Source: Euryarchaeota archaeon UBA86
GTDB taxonomy: Archaea > Thermoplasmatota > Poseidoniia > Poseidoniales > Thalassarchaeaceae
Reading direction: 5' to 3'
DNA length: 22,531 nucleotides
Assembly (NCBI GenBank): GCA_002503055.1
Contig: DAQX01000022.1
Location: 1 to 22,531 of the forward strand
The position numbers and the translations under genes are program-made. The notes beneath the pieces are model-generated. The model was not told the DNA's origin. It was given only the letters and a program-made list of their open reading frames with translations, and searched no databases. Every line of letters begins with the position of its first letter. Within the stretch, counting starts at the first letter, position 1. Below, one piece after another: positions 1 through 7,084 of the stretch.

Positions 1-254
1 CCTCCACCCACATAGATTCCTTCCATCTCTTGCACTGCGGCCAAAGGGTCCTCGCACTCGTGCAGACCTATCATCTCGTAGCCGGCCTCTCCCGCGAACT
101 CTCGCATGCGTGCAGTGTATCCATCATAGTCGTTGGATGCGAACGGTACGAAGATGACTTTCTGGCACTCTGAGAAGTTCTCAGCCATCAGGTCACGATA
201 CATCTGTCGACGCTCTTCTGTGCCGATTCCTCCGCTTCCAAGTAGTGCCCTCAT
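1..254 (-). CDS. pepE: Peptidase S51 / dipeptidase E-like protein (partial, C-terminus outside window)
   Basis: This reading frame lies outside long-ORF coverage because the window edge cuts it. It starts at an ATG (252-254, minus strand) preceded by GGTGAGGT, a good ribosome binding site, and runs off the left edge after 84 codons. The visible part reads like the N-terminal Rossmann-type half of peptidase family S51: a start MRALLGSGG, the strand VIFVPFAS followed by DYDGYTARM, then a second strand and IYVGGG at the edge. E. coli PepE has the same order, with an IPFA strand, a DYTAK segment and VGGGNTF. The catalytic serine of S51 enzymes lies further on and cannot be seen. Family members cleave Asp-X dipeptides or act on cyanophycin-type peptides. 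Only 9 bases separate it from the stop of the upstream EamA gene, so co-transcription is likely. Confidence 0.8.
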   Translation of the reverse strand, partial: MRALLGSGGIGTEERRQMYRDLMAENFSECQKVIFVPFASNDYDGYTARMREFAGEAGYEMIGLHECEDPLAAVQEMEGIYVGG

Positions 255-263
255 TACCTCACC

Positions 264-1151
264 TCAATGTTGACTGGTCTTCTTGACCTCAGCTGGGGCC
301 ATGAATACTAATGCCACACCTGAACCTACGATCAGTAATCCACCTACCCAGTCGGCTATGCTCAGGGTCTCTCCAAAGATGATGAATCCATAGAATACAG
401 CCACTATGACCGTGAAGTAGGAAAATGCGCTTACCCAGGCTGCATTTGCACTCTGATAGGCCATCGTGATGCCTACCTGTCCCCCACCTGCTCCGATACC
501 AATCCCGACCAGAGCTGCTAGAGTCTTGGTGTCCAAAGAGAATAGATCTGGGGCCGCCTGAACAATACTTCCAGCAACACTCGCGATAGCGAACCAAAAC
601 ACGACTGAAGTTGGAGAGTCTGTAGTTCGAAGTTCTCTCACATACATGTAGGCTAACGCGGCAAAGAAGCCTGAGCCTAGGGCGATTAATGCATCTGGCT
701 CAACTGTGCCCAAGTCGGGTGAGACAATCAGGATGATTCCAACGAATGCTGTGATGACCAGTAGGGTCACTCCTGCTGAGACCTTCTCTGCGAGTACTTT
801 CCCTGAGAGCAGAGCTACGAACAGTGGTGCTGTGTACTGGAGAGTGACTGCCTGTCCAATTGAGATTCTAGCTAAGGCGGTGAAGTAGAGTACCATAGCA
901 GTTAGGCCCACTGCGCAACGCAGGAACATAATCTTCCGATTGTTGATTTTCAGACTGATTCCTCTGCTGGCTGCAAAGGCGGCGACTGCAAAGGCGATTA
1001 CTGCCGAGCGTACCATGATGATCATCCAAACATCTGCATGCTCACTCGTCCACTTGACGACTGCATTCATGGAACCAAAGCAGAAACTACCGAAGAGCAT
1101 CCACAGGACTGCTGTCCTAGGAGAATCAGGGGCTTCGAATTGTTCCTGCAT
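264..1151 (-). CDS. EamA/DMT-family transporter
   Basis: A 295-residue hydrophobic protein with about ten predicted membrane helices arranged as two repeats of five, the usual build of drug/metabolite transporter superfamily EamA proteins. Family-typical segments are the first helix WMLFGSFCFGSMNAVVKW, the TALARISIGQAVTLQYTAPLF segment at the end of the first repeat, and the matching second-repeat stretch ANAAWVSAFSYFTVIVAVFYGFIIFGE. These permeases move small metabolites or amino acids across the cytoplasmic membrane; the substrate cannot be read from sequence. The ATG at 1149-1151 follows the stop of parA by a single base, and pepE starts 9 bases after this stop, so the three genes are probably one transcription unit. 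No truncation or frameshift is visible. Confidence 0.88.
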   Translation of the reverse strand: MQEQFEAPDSPRTAVLWMLFGSFCFGSMNAVVKWTSEHADVWMIIMVRSAVIAFAVAAFAASRGISLKINNRKIMFLRCAVGLTAMVLYFTALARISIGQAVTLQYTAPLFVALLSGKVLAEKVSAGVTLLVITAFVGIILIVSPDLGTVEPDALIALGSGFFAALAYMYVRELRTTDSPTSVVFWFAIASVAGSIVQAAPDLFSLDTKTLAALVGIGIGAGGGQVGITMAYQSANAAWVSAFSYFTVIVAVFYGFIIFGETLSIADWVGGLLIVGSGVALVFMAPAEVKKTSQH

Positions 1152-1152
1152 C

Positions 1153-2103
1153 CTATGACAGACCCCATCGGCGTTCTAACACAGTTGTCATCGCTTGGTA
1201 ATCCTGACCGCCTGGACTGCGTGGTTCGTGGAGATGAATTGGAATACCATGACTGGGGGCTTCTGCGAGTTTGATGTTGCGTCTGATTGCGGGCTCCACG
1301 ACTAGTTCCGGGAATGCCTCTCTGACTTCACTTGCTACTTGCTGATTGAGAAGTGTCGGAGCATGCATGGTCAGTAGAACACCATCCACCCCTAGATGTG
1401 GATTGAGTAGTCCTCTGACCTCTCTGATTGTACCAGCTAACATGGCCAGCCCTTCTAGTGCGAAATACTCGGTCTGAACTGGGATTAATATGCCGTCACT
1501 GGCTACCAATGCGTTGATTGTAACGAGTCCTAAAGTAGGTGGAGTATCGATAATTATGATGTCATAATGACTCATCAAGGGCTCAAGTGCCTCAGTCATT
1601 CTTCTCTCTCTGCCTAGTTGTCTGAGCATCTCTTGCTCGAGTCCTATGAGTGTCTTATCGCCCACAATCATGTGGACTCCGTCTACAGCAGTAGCGTGCC
1701 TTGCTTGAACAGCTGACTCGGGATTGAGAATGAGGTCTCTGGTGGTAGCCTTGACTTTGCTTTTGTCAACGCCTAGGCCCGTTGCACAATTGCCCTGAGA
1801 ATCAGAGTCTACGACGAGTACTTTGTGGCCTCGCAGGGCTAGTTGGGCTGCGATGTTGATTACAGTCGTCGTCTTACCAACTCCTCCCTTCTGATTGATT
1901 ACCGTGACAACTCTAGCCCGTCCTTCAGGAGTAGGGTGCGCGGCTGGTAAATCGAGAGGTCTGCGAACCTTCGCTGAGCTGATCTCCTCGACTGCATCCA
2001 GAAGTGGTGCTGTCTCGACATCCTCGACCTCAGTGAACTCAGCGTCGACAATCAGAGGTGCGCTGTTTACCTCCGGCAGATTGTCCTCATCTATCGAGAC
2101 CAT
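1153..2103 (-). CDS. parA: ParA/Soj-family partition ATPase
   Basis: A 316-residue P-loop ATPase of the ParA/MinD/Soj group. The deviant Walker A KGGVGKTT with the signature lysine is at residues 72-79, switch I/Walker A' VLVVDSDSQGN at about 95-105, and Walker B YDIIIIDTPP at 180-189. The C-terminal IRRNIKLAEAPSHGIPI segment at 274-290 is typical of Soj/ParA. Such ATPases bind DNA when dimeric and drive chromosome, plasmid or cargo segregation. About 65 residues before the ATPase core form an acidic, low-complexity extension that most chromosomal ParA proteins lack. No parB is visible in the window. Upstream is a membrane SAP-domain gene in the same direction, separated by about 75 bases containing an inverted repeat. 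A role in chromosome or cargo positioning is inferred. Confidence 0.92.
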   Translation of the reverse strand: MVSIDEDNLPEVNSAPLIVDAEFTEVEDVETAPLLDAVEEISSAKVRRPLDLPAAHPTPEGRARVVTVINQKGGVGKTTTVINIAAQLALRGHKVLVVDSDSQGNCATGLGVDKSKVKATTRDLILNPESAVQARHATAVDGVHMIVGDKTLIGLEQEMLRQLGRERRMTEALEPLMSHYDIIIIDTPPTLGLVTINALVASDGILIPVQTEYFALEGLAMLAGTIREVRGLLNPHLGVDGVLLTMHAPTLLNQQVASEVREAFPELVVEPAIRRNIKLAEAPSHGIPIHLHEPRSPGGQDYQAMTTVLERRWGLS

Positions 2104-2104
2104 A

Positions 2105-2123
2105 CGAGCGCCTGCGGCGCTCG
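2105..2123. repeat. Perfect 8-bp inverted repeat directly upstream of parA
   Basis: The arms CGAGCGCC and GGCGCTCG are separated by three bases and end one base before the parA start codon. The symmetry covers the place where a ribosome binding site would lie, and no other good one is visible. It could be an operator, a partition-type protein binding site, or an RNA hairpin controlling parA translation. A CTAAAAC stretch further upstream (around 2145-2155, minus strand) could be a weak TATA element. The palindrome itself is read directly; function is inference. Confidence 0.5.
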
Positions 2124-2178
2124 AGAGGCTGTTGAAGGTGACGCTGTTTTAGGGCGGTCAAATTGCGATTACAGAACA

Positions 2179-4464
2179 TCACGCAGGTAGCGAGGTGTGG
2201 TACCAAGCAACCATCCTAGAACTCTCTGCATTCATTGCAAAACTGACGGTATGCTCTCTGCCGGACTCTTCCCAGGTTCGGGATCCGGCCACATTGACTT
2301 GTCCATCTCCGGCATCTCCTACAATCGAGTCGAGGACTTCATTGGCCTCACTAACACTCAGTAGGTATCCGTAACTAACTGATTCGTGCCAATTTCCTTG
2401 CGAGGATGACATATGTGTCTCAAGATCAGGGTATCTTGATTCCGCTAGGACTCGTTGTTCCAACTTCTCTAGGCTATGTGTATCGGGTATTGCATCCCTG
2501 CTCCAGATTGTCGTCTCCTCATCATAGTCGTCCTGGTCGACCAAGTTGCATCCTCCTGAGTCCCTGGCTCCCAAAATAATCCAACCAGAGGTATCATCGT
2601 CTCTGACCCATGATAGGTTCCACTCGTCAGTCGTGTATGCAGCCTGCCAGATGTACCCGCCCATTTCCAGCGCAATTGCAGCGTCGCTAGTACTGTGGTT
2701 TGTCATCAGACAATCAACTGCTGTCTCCAAGTCGAAGTCTCTCTGATTTGATTGGTCCGGCATCGCATAACCCCACTGTGTCTGGCCACCGGGAATATCC
2801 TCTCCGCTACCTGGACTACCTGCGTATGTTGAGCCCCAATGTGCTGGTTGAGAGCCTGAATTCGATGATGTTTCGGTGATAGTTGCTACAATAGTAATTC
2901 TTCCATCTGGAAGGGCCTCATTGAGGCTAGAGCCAACGAAATTGCAGTTCGAATCTTCTAGCGTTTTGTCGATCACGATGTCAACCTCTTGCCTTACTGG
3001 CCAAGGATTGCCGTTCTTGACTAGGATGTCAATCTGGGCGTGACCCAAGCACCTTCCAATCTCATAATGGAAGACTGAGACTTGAGTCACGAGTCCATGG
3101 TCATCGGTGTTGATTTCACTACCAACAGACCATCTCCAGTCTGAGCTCCAAGTTATGTCGTCGTTCGAAGACAGACCCTTGGTCAATTGAGTGTCTCCAA
3201 AGAATGCGTGTAGTTCGATTGGAGTTAGTGGGAACAGGAGTAGGGATGCTAGATCACCGACCGAGCCCAACTCATCTACTCCGAATACTACTGCTCTAGC
3301 AGATGTTGTCTGGCCGTCTGAGTCAACTAGACTGAGTTGAGTATCTGTCTTGACAGTCTTGCGGGTTGTTATATCTCTCCATGAAACAGAATCCGAGATT
3401 AGGGTATTGTCTTCTCTAATCCATCCTGTGCTGGTGCAGTCCTCACCACTCCTTACCTTCCCCTCCAAATCTACCGACAAGTCATGAGACATTGTCTGTT
3501 CCACCGTTAGTCTCTGTCTACCATATGCATCGAGTGCCATCACGGTTCCTTCTAAATCAGAATCCATAGGATGGAAAATCTCGTTTGGTGTACCTTTCCG
3601 AATGGTTACAGAACCTGTTCCTCCTGAAACCGTCGCTTTCAGTTCCGAGCAGACATCATCTAGAGTTGGTGAGGTTGAGTCTCTGATGTATCCAATCATC
3701 TCCTCTCCAGTCACAGCCACAGTAGTCCCGCTGACTGTGAAGTCCATGTGATCGCCGTAGCGCAGAGGACGAGCTGTGAAGGCAGGGTCTGGCTGGAAAA
3801 GGAATACTGAGGCAGCCCCAACAAGAAGTACTACGACGCCGACAGCAGCAGCAATCTGCCAGTTCTCCTTGAAACCGGCCATTGATGGCAGATTGATGAC
3901 AACTGATGGTTCGTCGGTCCCTTCATCATCATCGAGGACCAGTTCGGACTCCTCAGTGGCAATCACGCCTGAAAACCAGGGGTCATCCTCTGGGTCTTCT
4001 TCAGGCTCCGGCTCCGGCTCAGGCACAGGCTCAGAATCTATTATCTCAGCATCTATGATCTCCGCTTCTATAGGTCCTGATTCCGGTTCTGCATCGGCTT
4101 GTTGGGTCAACCACTTGGCTCCATAGTGGTTCCACTGCTCTATCGTCCAACCAGGCGGAAGGCCATCGGCTGGAACCGGTGGAGATTCTGAATCTGTAGT
4201 CGGAATCGATTCGGGTACAGGATCTTCAGACTCCTCGCCTCTTACTCTAGCCAGCATCTTGTCGATGGCGTCATCGATGTTTCCGGCTGCGGATTCGGCT
4301 GCCTCTGGAGCTTTCTCTTCTGTTACCTCAACCCCTAGAAGTCTGTTGATTAGAATGGCCTTCTTGCCCGATACTAGTAGACCGCGGTCACTACACATCT
4401 GACGCAGTTCACTGACCTTCATAGCAGACAATTCGTCCCGGTCGAGTTCGCCCTCAGTTGACAT
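2179..4464 (-). CDS. Membrane protein with cytosolic N-terminal SAP domain and large ectodomain
   Basis: A 761-residue protein starting at the ATG 4462-4464. Residues about 9-44 form a SAP-type helix-extension-helix (SAMKVSELRQMCSDRGL then GKKAILINRLL), a putative nucleic-acid-binding fold. An acidic Pro/Glu/Asp-rich linker follows, containing a short module LPPGWTIEQWNHYGAKWL near 102-119. A single membrane helix (AAAVGVVVLLVGAASVFLF) lies near 204-223, then about 540 residues with six cysteines and many Asp, Ser and Thr, which would be outside the cell. The ectodomain is not recognised. An in-frame TTG at 4534-4536 would add 24 residues, but it would run through a palindrome and put coding sequence in the promoter region, so the ATG is preferred. 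The gene is followed by parA on the same strand, which suggests a DNA-to-membrane link (inference). Confidence 0.82.
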   Translation of the reverse strand: MSTEGELDRDELSAMKVSELRQMCSDRGLLVSGKKAILINRLLGVEVTEEKAPEAAESAAGNIDDAIDKMLARVRGEESEDPVPESIPTTDSESPPVPADGLPPGWTIEQWNHYGAKWLTQQADAEPESGPIEAEIIDAEIIDSEPVPEPEPEPEEDPEDDPWFSGVIATEESELVLDDDEGTDEPSVVINLPSMAGFKENWQIAAAVGVVVLLVGAASVFLFQPDPAFTARPLRYGDHMDFTVSGTTVAVTGEEMIGYIRDSTSPTLDDVCSELKATVSGGTGSVTIRKGTPNEIFHPMDSDLEGTVMALDAYGRQRLTVEQTMSHDLSVDLEGKVRSGEDCTSTGWIREDNTLISDSVSWRDITTRKTVKTDTQLSLVDSDGQTTSARAVVFGVDELGSVGDLASLLLFPLTPIELHAFFGDTQLTKGLSSNDDITWSSDWRWSVGSEINTDDHGLVTQVSVFHYEIGRCLGHAQIDILVKNGNPWPVRQEVDIVIDKTLEDSNCNFVGSSLNEALPDGRITIVATITETSSNSGSQPAHWGSTYAGSPGSGEDIPGGQTQWGYAMPDQSNQRDFDLETAVDCLMTNHSTSDAAIALEMGGYIWQAAYTTDEWNLSWVRDDDTSGWIILGARDSGGCNLVDQDDYDEETTIWSRDAIPDTHSLEKLEQRVLAESRYPDLETHMSSSQGNWHESVSYGYLLSVSEANEVLDSIVGDAGDGQVNVAGSRTWEESGREHTVSFAMNAESSRMVAWYHTSLPA

Positions 4465-4507
4465 TCTACCCTTCAGTAGCGAATACAGGAGGCTTTCAAC
4501 CCCTTCG

Positions 4508-4528
4508 GCGTCCTGCCTTGCAGGACGC
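4508..4528. repeat. 21-base palindrome between divergent SAP-protein and RimK genes
   Basis: Arms GCGTCCTGC and GCAGGACGC flank a three-base centre, a perfect 9-bp inverted repeat. It lies between the preferred starts of the two divergent genes (4464 minus, 4596 plus). A binding site for a dimeric regulator acting on both promoters is the simplest reading. If either gene uses its upstream alternative start, the palindrome would be near or inside coding sequence. Function is inferred from symmetry and position only. Confidence 0.5.
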
Positions 4529-4595
4529 TTACTCAATGATAAATTCGGTAACTCCGATGAAAGGTCTCAAGAAGGAATCTTGGTCGGCGGGTAAC

Positions 4596-5555
4596 ATGGA
4601 CCCGCGGCTAGTAATACTCTCGAGAGGTCCTGGGCTATACAGCACCAAGCAGCTGGCGAAGGCTGCTGAAGAAGCAGGTTGGGTGGTGCGAATCATAGAT
4701 CCACTGAAACTAACTGTGCTGGTCGATGACGACGGTGGCAAGATCTACTACAAGGGCTGGCCACTAGAGTGTGAGGCGATTATTCCTAGAATTGGTCATT
4801 CAATCACCCGCAGAGGCGTTCATGTTGTTAGGCAATTAGAGAGAATGGGCGTTATTGTAATCAACTCGAGTTCTGGAATTGCCAAGAGTCGCGACAAGCT
4901 CGCAGCCAGTCAAATGATGGCTGATGCCGGGGTCCCGATTCCCGTCACGGCAAATGTAGGAACTTGGAAGGATACTGTACGCGCAGTGAATCAGGTTGGA
5001 GGGACTCCTTGTGTCATCAAGAGCAATGAAGGTACTCACGGTTCGGGGGTGTTCCTAGCACATACCGAGCAGCAGGCCAAGCAATTGGTCTACCAGATGC
5101 TCGAGCGCGATATGCGACCTCTCGTTCAGGAGTACATCCAGGAATCTCACGGTAAGGATATCAGAGCCTTGGTCGTAGGTGGAAGGGTAGTCGCTGCAAT
5201 GCGCAGAAGGGCGCATGGCTCTGAGTTCAGATCTAACTTCCACTTGGGAGGTAGTGTCGAGCCTGTCCAGATGACTCCACGCTTTGAGGAAATTGCAGTT
5301 ACAGCCGCGAATAAACTCGGACTCGATCTAGCTGGAGTAGATATGCTAGAGGCCGGTAATGGACCACTGGTTCTCGAGGTCAACTCAAGTCCGGGTCTCG
5401 AAGGAATCGAAACAGTAGTCGGAGAAGGCATGGTAGCAGGCGAAGTTGCGAAGTTGCTTAACCGAAGGCTAGAGGAATCGCGCTCACAATCAGGCAAACC
5501 ATCTATTCATGATACAGCCCAGATTGAGGGAGAGTCATCCGAAGCACGGGATTGA
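4596..5555 (+). CDS. rimK: RimK-family ATP-grasp glutamate ligase
   Basis: A 319-residue ATP-grasp ligase closely following the bacterial RimK layout. The N-terminal domain has VILSRGPGLYSTKQL (residues 6-20) and IPRIGHSIT (63-71). The ATP-grasp fold holds SRDKLAASQMMADAG (98-112), the nucleotide-binding strand CVIKSNEGTHGSGV (139-152), the RPLVQEYI segment (174-181), DIRALVVGG, and the metal-binding end VLEVNSSPGLEGIE (259-272). RimK relatives add glutamate to ribosomal protein S6, to F420 or methanopterin cofactors, or join other amino-acid substrates; archaea have no bacterial-type S6, so the substrate is open. The ATG at 4596 is chosen because homologues begin just before the SR-G-LYS strand; ATGs at 4536 and 4557 are alternatives. 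The C-terminal tail beyond residue 290 is polar and probably disordered. Confidence 0.9.
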   Translation: MDPRLVILSRGPGLYSTKQLAKAAEEAGWVVRIIDPLKLTVLVDDDGGKIYYKGWPLECEAIIPRIGHSITRRGVHVVRQLERMGVIVINSSSGIAKSRDKLAASQMMADAGVPIPVTANVGTWKDTVRAVNQVGGTPCVIKSNEGTHGSGVFLAHTEQQAKQLVYQMLERDMRPLVQEYIQESHGKDIRALVVGGRVVAAMRRRAHGSEFRSNFHLGGSVEPVQMTPRFEEIAVTAANKLGLDLAGVDMLEAGNGPLVLEVNSSPGLEGIETVVGEGMVAGEVAKLLNRRLEESRSQSGKPSIHDTAQIEGESSEARD

Positions 5556-5638
5556 TGGCGTCGAGGCAGTGGTTCTCAAACGGGCTCTTACCGACCGTGT
5601 CGGAGAGAAGCATTCAAGTCTGAATAGGGATACTTGGA

Positions 5639-5656
5639 CCTGTCCGTAGGGACAGG
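5639..5656. repeat. Hairpin upstream of the Xer recombinase gene
   Basis: CCTGTCC and GGACAGG form a perfect 7-bp inverted repeat around GTAG, 33 bases before the preferred ATG of the recombinase gene. A weaker 5-bp hairpin (CCGAC / GTCGG, 5591-5603) lies just upstream. No T-run follows either, so they do not look like simple terminators of the RimK gene. They may be regulatory or RNA structures in the leader of the downstream gene. Confidence 0.35.
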
Positions 5657-5688
5657 GATGCACGGCCTTGATTGGCCAGAGGCGAGAA

Positions 5689-6810
5689 ATGACAGAAGAA
5701 AATGGGGCAAAACAAAACGTGTGGATGCGAGCTGCCATGGGTGGCAGAATCGGGTCTAGACTCTCTGGACTAGGTCTCGACGAAGGTGCATCCCTTCCCT
5801 CGCGACTTCAGGGGCTCGCGGAGTTACCATGGTTCGAGTGTTGGTTGCAGAGACTCAAGACCGAGAAGAAGAGTGCTCACACCATTAGAGCATACACTGT
5901 AGCGGCCCGTACTCTAGCCACTACTGCGCTACCGGGCGAGGAGCCCCTCGACTGGGAGCAGGCTCAATCTCTGAGCGTTCTGAAGATTCATGGTAGGATT
6001 GACCCGAACAAGGGTAGATTGGACTCGTGGCTAAACAGCATTGGAGATCTCAAGCCAGCCACAATCAACGCTAGGATGGCAGCAGTATCTCATCTCTTGA
6101 ACTGGATCGGACACATGATTCCAGACTGGATACAAAGACCCAATCGCAGTAAATCCCTACCCCGCACCCTAGGTCGCAGTGAGTTGAGTCGTGTACGAGC
6201 CGCAGCAACTCGCTCTGAAGACCCACTGACTCAACCCATAGTTACCATCCTACTCGATACCGGCCTCAGAGTCTCTGAATTGTGTGGGCTTGACCTAGAC
6301 GACATGGACTTGGAGGATAAATCAGCCCTTGTCATTGGCGGCAAGGGCGAGAAGGACCGAACTGTGCTATTCACCCAGGCCACCGTCGATGCGGTGGAAG
6401 CATGGATGCCAATCAGAAACGCTCGCGCCAATACATGTGATGATGAAGAAGAGAGGCGTTCACTACTGCTTTCGAGTCGTGGACGCAGAATCAATCCGCG
6501 CTCGGTACAGAAACTAATCGATAGGTTGGCTGATGCAGCCGACATCCCGCGCTCTAGACTAAGTCCACACACTCTTCGCCATACCTTCGCTACCGGCCTA
6601 TTGGAGCGCGGTGCCGACCTAGTGACTATCCAAAGGTTGCTTGGCCATGCCAGCATAGCCACCACCAGAGTCTATCTCGAAATCGGAGATCAGACGCTAA
6701 GAGAGATTTATCACCGCGCTCAGAACGAGATTGTAGGGCTTCCAGAAGTGGTCCCAGCTACTCAAGAGGCAATCCCAGAGGTTCCCGAACAGATGCCGCG
6801 TGTTCCCTGA
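5689..6810 (+). CDS. xerA: Xer-type tyrosine recombinase
   Basis: A 373-residue site-specific recombinase of the tyrosine integrase family. Residues about 45-145 form the helical SAM-like DNA-binding domain (FECWLQRLKTEKKSAHTIRAY, TINARMAAVSHLLNW). The catalytic domain carries the full set: Arg194 (TGLRVSEL), Lys219 (GGKGEKDR), His294 and Arg297 (SPHTLRHTF), His320 (LLGHAS) and Tyr329 (TRVYLEI), with the His-Tyr spacing of 9 seen in XerC/XerD. Archaeal Xer proteins resolve chromosome dimers at dif; no mobile element surrounds this copy, so a housekeeping role is favoured over an integrase. The N-terminus is uncertain: a TTG at 5668 or an ATG at 5725 is also possible. The tail (PEVVPATQEAIPEVPEQMP) is Pro/Glu-rich. 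The stop codon touches the stop of the minus-strand gene at 6811. Confidence 0.87.
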   Translation: MTEENGAKQNVWMRAAMGGRIGSRLSGLGLDEGASLPSRLQGLAELPWFECWLQRLKTEKKSAHTIRAYTVAARTLATTALPGEEPLDWEQAQSLSVLKIHGRIDPNKGRLDSWLNSIGDLKPATINARMAAVSHLLNWIGHMIPDWIQRPNRSKSLPRTLGRSELSRVRAAATRSEDPLTQPIVTILLDTGLRVSELCGLDLDDMDLEDKSALVIGGKGEKDRTVLFTQATVDAVEAWMPIRNARANTCDDEEERRSLLLSSRGRRINPRSVQKLIDRLADAADIPRSRLSPHTLRHTFATGLLERGADLVTIQRLLGHASIATTRVYLEIGDQTLREIYHRAQNEIVGLPEVVPATQEAIPEVPEQMPRVP

Positions 6811-7005
6811 CTACTTTCTAGACGGGTTCTTCTTGTTGTGTCTCTTTTCTACTGATTCTGGCCCTTGCCAATCTCGATCTGCAGGAATCGTGTAACCTGG
6901 ATGAGTCGGTATTGGGCAGTGCTTGCCCGACCTGCACCTACTACAGTTGTCCGAGGGAGGATACTCCACGGTCTTCTGCAACTTACCATACTTTCTGCGC
7001 GGCAC
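6811..7005 (-). CDS. Small Cys-containing basic protein, unrecognised
   Basis: A 64-residue frame starting with GTG. It is rich in Lys, Arg and Pro and contains a compact NCSRCRSGKHCP motif (three cysteines and a histidine within ten residues), which could contribute to a zinc or other metal site. The rest includes TVEYPPSD, HPGYTIPADRDWQGPE and a basic tail KRHNKKNPSRK. Its stop codon lies exactly against the stop of the Xer gene, as in two other convergent pairs in this window, which argues that the frame is real. Competing plus-strand frames over the same bases (6865-7053 and 6912-7175) look less protein-like. I do not recognise a family. Translation start and expression are uncertain. Confidence 0.5.
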   Translation of the reverse strand: MPRRKYGKLQKTVEYPPSDNCSRCRSGKHCPIPTHPGYTIPADRDWQGPESVEKRHNKKNPSRK

Positions 7006-7084
7006 GACAGATGCTCTGTTTGGAGGGACTTAGCGATTACCACAGACGCGTAATGTTCAACCCTACACGCACCCGCACCGCAGC

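Noticed and set aside
1895..2152. Plus-strand Ser/Arg-rich frame opposite parA
   Set aside because: It is antisense to a certain ParA gene and shows no family features.
4465..4536. TTG-started extension of the SAP protein
   Set aside because: It would place a perfect palindrome in coding sequence, and the ATG at 4464 gives a normal N-terminal SAP domain; kept only as an alternative.
5535..5738. Minus-strand 67-residue frame in the gap before the Xer gene
   Set aside because: It crosses the ends of two confident genes and its sequence looks random.
5668..6810. Mobile element or integrative plasmid around the tyrosine recombinase and ParA
   Set aside because: No flanking repeats, tRNA attachment site, replication gene or cargo is visible; both tRNAs are far away and intact.
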